The notes: a model not told the origin generated them from the sequence alone. A stretch of DNA of 13,187 bases from CAZCTC01 sp964501335 (GCA_964501335.1 CAZCTC010000123.1:1-13187), one strand, 5' to 3'. Shown: positions 6,438 through 13,163, counted from the first letter of the stretch. Translations and numbers: made by a program.

Positions 6438-7571
6438 TCAGGGGCAGCCGCGGCTGAGCAGATCGGTGGGATTGGAATCGTTGGGGACGGATTCCAGGTT
6501 TCCGGATCTGATTTTCATAGGATTGTAGGGCGGCACGCCCTGGATTCCGGGATCGGAAAGATGGAGCTGGTAGCAGCCGAAGTAGGTTTCGGTTACGCCT
6601 GCCGTCGTTTTGGCGATCAAGACGACGGGAACTTTGTAATAGCGATTGCCCGCGGCGGCTCCGACTGTTTCCTTTCCGGCAATCAACTGGATCGAAGCGG
6701 TGTTTTCATACCCCTTTTTGAAGTCTTCGTAGGAAGGCAGCCCGGTCTCTGGGTTGTCGTAAGCCCAGTAGGAATAAGCCCGGGCATATTCATGGCGGTT
6801 GACCGCGTTGTAAAGCGAGCGCAGCGTTTGAACGGCGTTGCTGCGGTCGTCCAGATAGCGGGCGGCGCTGATGTCGGTCGGATCGAAGGTCTGGGCGGGC
6901 GGTATCTCTCCGGAACCCTGGCGGAGGGTCTGGCAGACCTGGGCCATCAGTTCGGCGGGATTGCCGCCCGGCTGGACGACGGTAGCGCCGGCGGCTTCGA
7001 TGGAGAGGGGCTTGAAGGGGATCGAGTCCTGAATCCCCGGATTGGCGAGGTGCAGCAGGTAACAGCCGGCGTAGGTTTCCTGCGAGCTGTTAGCGAGCGT
7101 GCTGAGGAAGGTGACCGGAACGAGGTAATATTGCTGACCGGCGCCGACATCTCCGGTGATCGTGCCGAGAGTCAATTGGACGTTGGCGGTATCGGCGTAG
7201 CCTTTTTCAAAGTCGGGATAGGGGGGCAGGGTGGTTTGGGCGATTTCGGGATTCCAGTAGGAATAGACCCGTGCATACTGGCGCAGGTTGATGGCGTTGA
7301 CGAAGGATTCGATCAGTTCGGCGGGGCCGCTGCGGTCGTCCTGATAGGATTCGTCGCCGGGGAGGGGGGGCGGTGTGGTGGTGCCGGGCATGACAGTGGG
7401 TTGTCCGGCTTCAGTTCCGCCGGGGAGGGTGGGATAGGTTTGCGGTGCGGTGGTCGGCGTGACGGTCTGCGTTGCATTGGGGGAGGGGCCGACATTGCAG
7501 GCGGATAAGGCGAACAATAAAAGTGCGGCCAGCCAGGGCCGTAGATCAAATGGGGGTTTTCGCGATTGCAT
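6438..7571 (-). CDS. Lipoprotein with two copies of an unrecognised ~120-residue domain
   Basis: A 377-residue secreted lipoprotein. A signal peptide ends in the lipobox L22-S23-A24-C25, followed by a Thr/Pro-rich linker (about 30-75). Two homologous domains lie at about 78-200 and 240-362. Both share DDRS near the start, YAR-x-YSYW (99-106 and 262-269), DF-x-KGY (120-125 and 283-288), a YY-x-VPV segment (148-153 and 311-316), ETY-x-GCY (165-171 and 328-334) and NPGIQ or DPGIQ. Each domain has one Cys in GCY, and others at 213 and 376 could form disulphides. The fold resembles NTF2-like or SnoaL-type extracellular domains in pattern only. AGGAG lies six bases before the ATG. It is the only confident minus-strand gene here and diverges from the beta-lactamase-fold gene. 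Function unknown. Confidence 0.85.
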   Translation of the reverse strand: MQSRKPPFDLRPWLAALLLFALSACNVGPSPNATQTVTPTTAPQTYPTLPGGTEAGQPTVMPGTTTPPPLPGDESYQDDRSGPAELIESFVNAINLRQYARVYSYWNPEIAQTTLPPYPDFEKGYADTANVQLTLGTITGDVGAGQQYYLVPVTFLSTLANSSQETYAGCYLLHLANPGIQDSIPFKPLSIEAAGATVVQPGGNPAELMAQVCQTLRQGSGEIPPAQTFDPTDISAARYLDDRSNAVQTLRSLYNAVNRHEYARAYSYWAYDNPETGLPSYEDFKKGYENTASIQLIAGKETVGAAAGNRYYKVPVVLIAKTTAGVTETYFGCYQLHLSDPGIQGVPPYNPMKIRSGNLESVPNDSNPTDLLSRGCP

Positions 7572-7660
7572 GGGAATCTCCTTTCGAGTTTTGGGTACAG
7601 GGTTATATGACGTGCTTTTAGCTATTATCGTGCCGTTTCAGGATTTAAGCGGATTAAATA

Positions 7661-7884
7661 ACCCAAGTTGCTACCTTTAAAAGACGTGCTTTCTATTTAA
7701 GCTTTTTTGCATGCAAAGGTTTAGTAGAAAGTAGACGGTAGACAGTAGACAGCGGATTTCCAGTCCATTTGAGCCGGTAAGGCGAAGATTTTTGCTGTCT
7801 ACTGTCTACTTGCTGCTGTCTACTTTTGGACGGCATGCAGCGGATCTTGAATAATGGGCTGGATTTATCGAGGTGGCAACTTGA
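7661..7884. mobile_element. MITE copy 2, 224 bp, non-autonomous
   Basis: Same length as copy 1 and identical except at 7853. It is flanked by a perfect 8-bp target duplication ATTAAATA (7653-7660 and 7885-7892). The terminal repeats are ACCCAAGTTGCTACCT and AGGTGGCAACTTGA. The internal 16-bp inverted repeat is at 7738-7753 and 7794-7809. It sits 90 bp upstream of the lipoprotein start and abuts hairpin element G, so it may separate that gene from part of its upstream control region. No gene is carried. Confidence 0.92.
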
Positions 7885-7895
7885 ATTAAATACGG

Positions 7896-8017
7896 TTTTT
7901 GCGTCCCGCAGGGGGCATTTTCTGTGTAAGAAATGCCGTGCGGGATGGGGGGAGAGAGTTTTTTTGTTTATGTTTTCGCGGGCTTCAGAAAGCCCGCGAA
8001 AACATGGATTTTTTCTC
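7896..8017 (-). repeat. Hairpin-bearing element, copy G (minus orientation) with an extra inner stem
   Basis: Main hairpin: arms 7970-7984 and 7991-8005 (15 bp), loop TCAGAA 7985-7990, followed by a T-run. Left of it lie TGCGTCCCGC and GGGGGGAGAGAG, as in copies B and K. In place of the usual middle there is a second stem: TCCCGCA (7904-7910) pairs with TGCGGGA (7939-7945), and GGCATTT (7914-7920) pairs with AAATGCC (7931-7937). The element lies between two divergent genes, where no transcript needs a terminator. Confidence 0.78.
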
Positions 8018-8074
8018 TACATCCCCCGGCGCCTTTGTGGTGCGATCTGAGTGAATTATGCGGTATTGCGATTT

Positions 8075-8102
8075 TTGCTATTCAGGGTCTCTTGTCTACA
8101 AT
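8075..8102 (+). promoter_or_regulatory. Candidate promoter of the beta-lactamase-fold lipoprotein gene
   Basis: TTGCTA (8075-8080) and TACAAT (8097-8102) with a 16-bp spacer, 31 bp before the ATG at 8133. It lies inside the longer reading frame that begins at 8058, which argues for the downstream start. Confidence 0.45.
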
Positions 8103-8132
8103 GGGTTGATCTTCTCTTGGGAGGACATTTTG

Positions 8133-9431
8133 ATGTATAAGCGACTTTCTCTGATTTGTTTTGGAATTCTATTGCTTACAAGCTGCGTATCCGATCCGGC
8201 GTATCCGCAGGTATCCGAAAGCCAAAGCCGGGCCATTTTAACGGCTATGGCGGCGACGGAGACGGCTATGGCGCCGACTCCCCTAGGGGAGCCCGAACCG
8301 GTTCCGACTTTGACGTCTGAATCGCTTCCTACTCTTACTTTTACCCCGGTTCCTCCCTCAACTTTGGAAGTTTCCTGGCCGTCGGCGGAATGGGAATCGG
8401 CCGCGCCGGAGACCCTGGGGATCCGTTCGCAAAGCCTGCTGGAATTTTATCAGGCGATTCAGGAGAACAATCTGGAGGTCCACAGTGCGGTTGTGGTGCG
8501 GCATGGCTATATCGCGGCGGAGGGGTATTTCTATCCGTTTCAGCCGGAAAGTACGCAGCGGCTCTATTCCTGTACCAAGAGCGTGATTTCGGCGTTGATC
8601 GGGATCGCCATTGAAGAGGGGGCAATCCGCAGCGTGGATGAGAAGGTGATCGATTTTTTCCCCGATTACGAGGCCGCCAACCTCGACGATCGCAAGCGGG
8701 CCCTGACCCTCAAGCATTTGCTGACGATGACCAGCGGTTTTGAATGGGAAGAGGGAGCGCCTTATGTCAACGATAATTTGGGCGAGATGATGCGCAGTTC
8801 GGATTGGGCGCTTTATGTGTTGGATCGTCCGATGGCTTATGAGCCGGGGGAATTTTTCTATTACAACAGCGGGAATTCCCATCTGCTTTCGGCGATTTTA
8901 GAGCAGGCTACCGGGAAGACGACGGCTGAATATGCCCGGGAAAAGCTCTTCGATCCGTTGGGTTTCCCGGAAGTCCATTGGGATGAGGATCCGCAGGGAC
9001 GGGCGGTGGGCGGGTGGGGGCTGGCATTGACCCCGCGGGAGATGGCTAAATTCGGCTATCTCTATCTGCGGAACGGGCAGTGGGAGGGGCGGCAGGTCGT
9101 GTCGCCGGCGTGGGTGGCCGACTCGACGCGGGTCCATGTCGATCCGAGCAGCGGGGTGCTTTCGCAGTTCAATTACGGCTATCAATGGTGGATCTTGCCT
9201 GAGCTTTCGCCCCGGGCTTATTCGGCCGTTGGACGGTTCGGTCAGTGGATCATTGTGGTGCCCGAGCAGGATCTGGTGGTGGTTTTTGCCAGTCAGGTGG
9301 AGAATTTCGATTTGAGCGGGCTGGTGGATCGCTATCTGCTGCCGGGGGTGATGGATGGGCCGCTGCCGGAAGATCCAACCGGCGAGGCGGCACTGCGGGC
9401 CTTTCTGGCGGAGATTGCTGCGCCGAAGTGA
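8133..9431 (+). CDS. Serine hydrolase lipoprotein, beta-lactamase (class C/NylB-like) fold
   Basis: A 432-residue lipoprotein. The signal peptide ends with the lipobox L15-T16-S17-C18. A Thr/Pro-rich linker runs to about residue 80. The catalytic domain follows (about 90-405). S146-C-T-K149 is the Ser-x-x-Lys nucleophile motif, Y243-Y-N245 the Tyr-x-Asn motif, and GRFGQ (367-371) takes the place of the third motif in esterase or aminohexanoate-hydrolase members. The frame is open from 8058, but ATG 8133 is preferred: GGGAGG is at 8119-8124 and the signal peptide starts there. Such proteins hydrolyse esters, amides or D-amino peptides on the cell surface. Antibiotic resistance is not implied. 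The stop is 11 bp before a strong hairpin. Confidence 0.92.
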   Translation: MYKRLSLICFGILLLTSCVSDPAYPQVSESQSRAILTAMAATETAMAPTPLGEPEPVPTLTSESLPTLTFTPVPPSTLEVSWPSAEWESAAPETLGIRSQSLLEFYQAIQENNLEVHSAVVVRHGYIAAEGYFYPFQPESTQRLYSCTKSVISALIGIAIEEGAIRSVDEKVIDFFPDYEAANLDDRKRALTLKHLLTMTSGFEWEEGAPYVNDNLGEMMRSSDWALYVLDRPMAYEPGEFFYYNSGNSHLLSAILEQATGKTTAEYAREKLFDPLGFPEVHWDEDPQGRAVGGWGLALTPREMAKFGYLYLRNGQWEGRQVVSPAWVADSTRVHVDPSSGVLSQFNYGYQWWILPELSPRAYSAVGRFGQWIIVVPEQDLVVVFASQVENFDLSGLVDRYLLPGVMDGPLPEDPTGEAALRAFLAEIAAPK

Positions 9432-9442
9432 GGGGGTGTTTT

Positions 9443-9481
9443 TATATTTTTCGCGCCCTCGAAGAGGGCGCGAAAAATATA
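9443..9481 (+). terminator. Strong hairpin after the serine hydrolase gene
   Basis: A perfect 18-bp stem, arms 9443-9460 and 9464-9481, with a GAA triloop. It starts 11 bp after the stop. The outer arms are A/T rich and the inner arms GC rich, as in the hexaloop family, but the loop differs and the flanking element is absent. Confidence 0.65.
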
Positions 9482-9644
9482 GTTATTGAAGATTTCCGGC
9501 CCGGCGGGCTTAAAGTCTGGTGTGAAACCCGCCTGGAGTCCCTGGTGATTTCGGGATCGCAGGACGATAATCACCTTGTTTGGCGATGAACCTTTCGAGG
9601 TGTTTTCGTGCCTTTACAGGGCGCAATTTATAGAAGAGGTAAAC

Positions 9645-10442
9645 ATGTTATACGTTCTTTATTCTTTAAACGGTTTGTTGATGATTGCCCTGCCGATTAT
9701 CCTGGGGATTTTCCTGGCCCGGCGTTACGGGTTGGGCTGGAAGCTGTTCTGGATCGGGGCGGTGACCTTTATCCTTTCGCAGGTAGGACATATTCCCTTT
9801 CTTTATGGAATGACCTACCTTTTTCAACAGGGCTATTTACCGGCACCGACGACCACTTTAGGACAGAATATTTTCAATGCGATTTTTCTGGGGCTGGCGG
9901 CCGGGGTTTTTGAAGAGGTCGCCCGCTATCTGGTGCTGCGTTTCTGGTTGAAAGAGACCCGTTCCTGGAAGCAGGCTTTGATGTTTGGGGGCGGTCACGG
10001 CGGCATCGAAGCGATTATCCTGGGGGTACTGGTTCTGGTAAACTTTGTCGTGATGCTGGTGTTGCAAAATGTGGACATGGTGACTTTGAACCTGCCGGCA
10101 GAAGCCCAGGCGGCTTTGTCCAGTGCATTGCAGTCTTATTGGGGAGCGGAAGTTTCCCCCATGTTGTTGATGGGGGCTGTGGAGCGCGTTTTTGCAATTT
10201 GTCTGCACCTTTCCTGCACGGTTATGGTCATGCAGTCGTTCCTTCGGAAGAACTGGCTCTGGTTGGGGGCGGCTATCCTCTGGCATGCGGTTGTAGATGC
10301 CCTGGCCGTTTTTATCATGAAGATGGGCGGGGGGGTGTATCAGATCGAGCTGGTGATCGGGATTACCGCCGTGATCAGTGTGGCGATTATTTATGCCCTG
10401 CGGCCTAAGGTGGAGCCGGCGGTAGAAGAACCGGCGGCTTGA
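9645..10442 (+). CDS. YhfC-family intramembrane glutamic/metalloprotease-like membrane protein
   Basis: A 265-residue protein with about seven or eight membrane spans. It carries the motifs of the YhfC (DUF2324) family, related to CPBP/Rce1-type intramembrane proteases: E90-E91-x-x-R94 in a helix, GGHGGIEA with H118 and E122, H188 in CLHLS, and LWHAVVD with H214 and D218. The frame is open from 9576, but ATG 9645 is preferred because GAGG is at 9636-9639, five bases before it, and the first helix starts there. The next gene is 66 bp downstream on the same strand and is probably co-transcribed. Substrates of this family are poorly known. The conserved residues all appear intact, so it is probably active. 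Confidence 0.88.
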   Translation: MLYVLYSLNGLLMIALPIILGIFLARRYGLGWKLFWIGAVTFILSQVGHIPFLYGMTYLFQQGYLPAPTTTLGQNIFNAIFLGLAAGVFEEVARYLVLRFWLKETRSWKQALMFGGGHGGIEAIILGVLVLVNFVVMLVLQNVDMVTLNLPAEAQAALSSALQSYWGAEVSPMLLMGAVERVFAICLHLSCTVMVMQSFLRKNWLWLGAAILWHAVVDALAVFIMKMGGGVYQIELVIGITAVISVAIIYALRPKVEPAVEEPAA

Positions 10443-10508
10443 AATTCGGAGAGTTTGTTCGATTTGACTGCACCGGTTGATTTTTTTCCAAATAAACAGG
10501 AGGTTACT

Positions 10509-10949
10509 ATGAAGCGGTTGGGATGGTTTTTGGCGTTGGTGTTGACGGCTGGATTGTTGCTGGCAGGTTGTTCCGGACCTCAGGCTTTGCCGGAAGATGA
10601 AGCGCAGGCCTTTGCGGAGCAGGTGGCTCCGATGACCGAGAATCTCCTGACGGGGTTGAGCAATGGGGACGAGGCGGCTTATCTTCAGGATATGAGCGAC
10701 AAGCTGCGGGCGGCCAGCGAGGGAGAGAATTTTACCGGGACGCAAGATGCGATCATCGGTAAGATCGGGGTTTATGTTTCCAGTGAAATGGTTTCCGTCA
10801 GTAAGCAGGACAATTTTCAGATTGTGGTTTACAAGGCTAAGTTTGAAAATGAGGACGATGTCACGATGAAAGTGGTCTATGATATTTCGGGAACCGATTT
10901 AAAGATAGCCGGGCTCTGGTTGACTTCGCCCAAGCTGCGCGGGGAGTAA
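10509..10949 (+). CDS. Small lipoprotein, DUF3887-like
   Basis: A 146-residue lipoprotein: signal peptide with lipobox L18-A19-G20-C21, then a compact domain (about 28-142). The pattern of a helical start (EDEAQAFAEQVAPMTENLLTGLSNGD), then strands such as FQIVVYKAKFEN and VTMKVVYDISG, and a C-terminal IAGLWLTSP, fits the DUF3887/NTF2-like small-domain class. The frame is open from 10455, but AGGAGG at 10498-10503 sets the start at ATG 10509. It follows the YhfC-like gene with no hairpin between them, so the pair probably forms an operon. The lipoprotein may sit on the same membrane face as the protease and could be a partner or a substrate. Confidence 0.85.
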   Translation: MKRLGWFLALVLTAGLLLAGCSGPQALPEDEAQAFAEQVAPMTENLLTGLSNGDEAAYLQDMSDKLRAASEGENFTGTQDAIIGKIGVYVSSEMVSVSKQDNFQIVVYKAKFENEDDVTMKVVYDISGTDLKIAGLWLTSPKLRGE

Positions 10950-10980
10950 GGTTCAATCCGGGCGGTTAGTATTTTAATAT

Positions 10981-11093
10981 CCCGCAAAGAGTTTTTGCCC
11001 GGTAAAAATCGACGCGCGGTGCGAAGCAGAGAGAGTTTTTTGTTTGTGTTTGCGCGCGCTTTCTGAAGCGCGCGCAAACACAGGCTTTTTTCC
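10981..11093 (-). repeat. Hairpin-bearing element, copy I (minus orientation, loop reversed relative to flanks)
   Basis: Read on the minus strand, the flanks match copies A, C and E: CTCTCTCTGCTTCGCACC, then CGCGCG, then TTTTTACCGGG. The hairpin (arms 11045-11060 and 11067-11082, 16 bp) has loop TTCTGA on the plus strand. In relation to its flanks this is the opposite of every other copy. Confidence 0.78.
11045..11092 (+). terminator. Likely terminator of the YhfC-lipoprotein operon
   Basis: The hairpin of copy I is followed by GGCTTTTTTCC, a typical intrinsic terminator arrangement, about 95 bp after the lipoprotein stop. Confidence 0.55.
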
Positions 11094-11148
11094 TGTTTGG
11101 GGCCATTGCCCGGGTAGTAAGTATTAATTTTTGTAGAAGGAGCTTCCC

Positions 11149-11766
11149 ATGTTGAGACGGTATTTGTTGCATGAAAAGCTTTTCGTGCGGTTTGCTTCGC
11201 TCTGGGCCATGGTTTTCTTTACTTTTATACTTACCTGGACGTTGAGCTATTTCTTTCTGCCGGAAGGGGTGCTGCGGGGGAAGAATCTGGCTTTTGTGCT
11301 GGCCGGCGATGATCTGGCCGGCGGTAGCGTCTGGCTGGAAGGGGTGCGCATTTTTGCCATTAATCTGAGCGTTATGGTTTTGCTCGTTATCGGACCTAAT
11401 TTGCTGCGCGATGAAAAAGGGTATCCTTTGGGGTACATGAGTGCTACAGTAGTGTCTCTGATCTATGCGGTTGTCCTGGGCACGGATTCTTTTACCTTAT
11501 CCCAGGGCGGGAAAATCGCTCCGACGTGGGAGATTTTCACGCGATCCGGGATCTATGAAATCACAGCCTATATTCTGGCGGCGACGGCGACTTACGGCCT
11601 GTCGCGCTATCAATTGCAGGGGCAATGGCCGAAGCAAACGGTGACGGCGCTTCAAGGGGGTAAGCCTTCGCGAGAGACGGCAATTGGAGTTGCTCTCGCC
11701 GTTTTGATTTTGTTGGCAGCCAATGCTTTTGAGGCCTATCGGGTGATGTTGTATCTGGCCTCTTAA
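11149..11766 (+). CDS. Five-span membrane protein, possible distant SpoIIM (DUF95) relative
   Basis: A 205-residue integral membrane protein with spans near 13-36, 66-86, 95-111, 131-153 and 176-195. The layout, a Pro/Gly-bearing segment SGIYEITAYILAATATYGLS (133-152) and a last helix ending in AANAFEAYRV, resembles SpoIIM-family proteins, where a conserved Glu follows a Gly-hydrophobic pair and another closes the last helix. The similarity is by pattern only, and Anaerolineae are not known to form endospores, so a sporulation role should not be assumed. The start is ATG 11149 with AAGGAG at 11137-11142. It has repeat elements on both sides and looks like a single-gene unit. Confidence 0.6.
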   Translation: MLRRYLLHEKLFVRFASLWAMVFFTFILTWTLSYFFLPEGVLRGKNLAFVLAGDDLAGGSVWLEGVRIFAINLSVMVLLVIGPNLLRDEKGYPLGYMSATVVSLIYAVVLGTDSFTLSQGGKIAPTWEIFTRSGIYEITAYILAATATYGLSRYQLQGQWPKQTVTALQGGKPSRETAIGVALAVLILLAANAFEAYRVMLYLAS

Positions 11767-11780
11767 AGAGGCTGTTTTAC

Positions 11781-11880
11781 GACCTGTACGGGTAACCTGG
11801 AAAAGCGGAAGAAAAGAGACTGTGTTTTTGCGCGCCTTCCGAGGCGCGCAAAAACACAGATAAAAAATTCTCTCAAACTT
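11781..11880 (+). repeat. Hairpin-bearing element, copy J (plus orientation, loop TTCCGA)
   Basis: It starts with GACCTGTACGGGTAACCTGG (compare 6231-6250). The hairpin is a perfect 17-bp stem, arms 11820-11836 and 11843-11859, loop TTCCGA 11837-11842, a one-base variant of the usual loop. ATAAAAAATTCTCTC follows, as in other copies. It also lies in terminator position for the gene ending at 11766. Confidence 0.75.
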
Positions 11881-11921
11881 GCCTCTTACTCTAAAGCCGG
11901 TATACTTTATAAGCATTAAGT
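11879..11921 (+). promoter_or_regulatory. Promoter of the M42 peptidase gene
   Basis: TTGCCT (11879-11884), a 16-bp spacer and TATACT (11901-11906), then AAGCATTAAGT. It lies 34 bp before the ribosome binding site and shares the -10 region and the downstream sequence with 1887-1910. Confidence 0.6.
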
Positions 11922-11954
11922 ACCCCTTTTTGGATCGCATTGCAGGAGGCAAAA

Positions 11955-13007
11955 ATGACCTTACCAACCGTCTCTGTCATCGATGAAACTGTCGATTTTT
12001 TGGTCAAACTGGCGAATATCCCCAGCCCGACGGGCGATGCTGAAAAAGCACTGACTTTTGTGAAAAATGCTTTCGGTCAGATGCCGGTGCAGGCAGAATG
12101 GACCCGCAAGGGGGCTCTGGTTTTGACCTGGCCGGGCGATGTCAGCTATCCCCGGGCATTGACCGCCCATGTCGATACGCTCGGGGCGATGGTGCGGGAA
12201 ATCAAAGGCAACGGTCGGCTTAAGATGACCGGTATCGGCGGCTTTGCATGGTCTTCCATCGAAGGCGAAGGCTGTACGGTGATGACGGCGGAAGGCAAGG
12301 CCTATCGAGGAACCGTTCTGCCGGTCAAGGCTTCCGTCCATATTTTTGGGGGCGAAGCCCGGGAGATGGAGCGCAAGGCTGAAAATTATGAGGTGCGTCT
12401 GGATGCCTCGACGAGCAGTGAAGAAGATACCCGCTTGTTGGGCATCGATGTGGGAGATTTTATCTACATCGATCCCCGGGTTGAACTCAATAACGGCTTT
12501 ATCCGCACCCGCCATCTGGACGATAAGGCCGGTGTGGCGGCGATTTACGGCGCTTTCCTGGCTTTGCAGCGGGCTCAAATGGCGCCCCGGTACCGGGTGA
12601 GCGTTTTGATTTCGAATTATGAAGAGGTCGGCCATGGCGGCGCTGCCGGCATTCCTGCGGATGTGGAAGAGCTGGTGGCGGTGGATATGGCAGCGGTCGG
12701 GGATGGTCAGGCTTCCGATGAATTCAGTGTGGGGATCTGCGCCAAAGACAGCGGCGGACCCTATCACCTGGGGCTGCGGCGTTATCTGGAGAAGCTGGCC
12801 CGTGATAACGGCATTCCTTACCGGATCGATACCTATCCGTTCTATGGGTCGGATGGAGAGGCGGCCTGGCATGCCGGAGCGGATCTCAAGGTTGCATTGA
12901 TCGGGCCGGGCGTCGATGCTTCGCACGCCTATGAGCGGACGCATCGGGCCTCCCTGGAAGCGACCACGCAGTTGTTGATGGCCTATCTGCTGAGCGAGAA
13001 GTTGTAG
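11955..13007 (+). CDS. M42-family metallo-aminopeptidase (glutamyl aminopeptidase/TET-like)
   Basis: A 350-residue cytosolic dinuclear metallopeptidase, about the usual family length. These enzymes remove N-terminal residues from peptides and usually assemble into large TET complexes. Expected metal ligands and catalytic residues are visible: H72-x-D74 in AHVDTLGAMV, an Asp in RHLDDKAG (189-190), the Glu pair E223-E224 in EEVGHGG, D244 in VAVDMA, and H324 in SHAYERTH. The insertion between about 85 and 180 corresponds to the family's dimerisation domain. The frame is open from 11940, but AGGAGG at 11944-11949 sets the start at ATG 11955. It has its own promoter, so it is probably a housekeeping peptide-recycling gene independent of its neighbours. 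Confidence 0.93.
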   Translation: MTLPTVSVIDETVDFLVKLANIPSPTGDAEKALTFVKNAFGQMPVQAEWTRKGALVLTWPGDVSYPRALTAHVDTLGAMVREIKGNGRLKMTGIGGFAWSSIEGEGCTVMTAEGKAYRGTVLPVKASVHIFGGEAREMERKAENYEVRLDASTSSEEDTRLLGIDVGDFIYIDPRVELNNGFIRTRHLDDKAGVAAIYGAFLALQRAQMAPRYRVSVLISNYEEVGHGGAAGIPADVEELVAVDMAAVGDGQASDEFSVGICAKDSGGPYHLGLRRYLEKLARDNGIPYRIDTYPFYGSDGEAAWHAGADLKVALIGPGVDASHAYERTHRASLEATTQLLMAYLLSEKL

Positions 13008-13011
13008 AAGA

Positions 13012-13041
13012 AGTAGACAGTAGAAAGTAGACGGTAGACAG
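13012..13041. repeat. GTAGACA-type heptad repeat after the M42 gene
   Basis: Four heptad-like units start 5 bp after the stop codon (TAG 13005-13007). A 23-bp stretch, 13019-13041, is also present in both MITE copies (from 1579 and from 7723). Confidence 0.8.
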
Positions 13042-13163
13042 CTTTTTGCGTCCCGCAACAGGCTTTTGTTTGGCTTGAAGCGCCGCGCTGGATGGGGGGA
13101 GATTGTTTTTATTCATATTTTCGGCGGCTTCAGAAAGCCGCCGAAAATATGGGCTTTTTTCCA
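13042..13163 (-). repeat. Hairpin-bearing element, copy K (minus orientation)
   Basis: TTTTTGCGTCCCGCAACAGG, GGCTTGAAGCG and CGCGCTGGATGGGGGGAGA lead to a perfect 16-bp hairpin, arms 13114-13129 and 13136-13151, loop TCAGAA 13130-13135, followed by a T-run. It is the closest relative of copy B, and shows what copy B looked like before the MITE entered. Confidence 0.85.
13114..13160 (+). terminator. Likely terminator of the M42 peptidase gene
   Basis: The copy K hairpin followed by GGGCTTTTTTCC forms an intrinsic terminator structure, about 107 bp after the stop. Confidence 0.5.

Noticed and set aside
6561..7508. 315-residue plus-strand frame opposite the duplicated lipoprotein
   Set aside because: It is Gly/Asp rich with no recognisable domain, while the minus strand has a signal peptide, lipobox, ribosome binding site and a real internal domain repeat.
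7826..8050. 74-residue plus-strand frame starting in MITE copy 2
   Set aside because: It begins within the MITE and runs through the hairpin element; no ribosome binding site. Its first residues may be a relic of a transposase end, but this cannot be shown.
8133..9431. Antibiotic-resistance beta-lactamase
   Set aside because: The S-x-x-K and Y-x-N motifs are shared by many esterases and amidases, and the third motif resembles NylB/esterase-like members; the sequence does not support a resistance call.
9576..9644. Upstream ATG for the YhfC-like protein
   Set aside because: The extra 23 residues are not membrane-like and lack a ribosome binding site, whereas ATG 9645 has GAGG five bases upstream.
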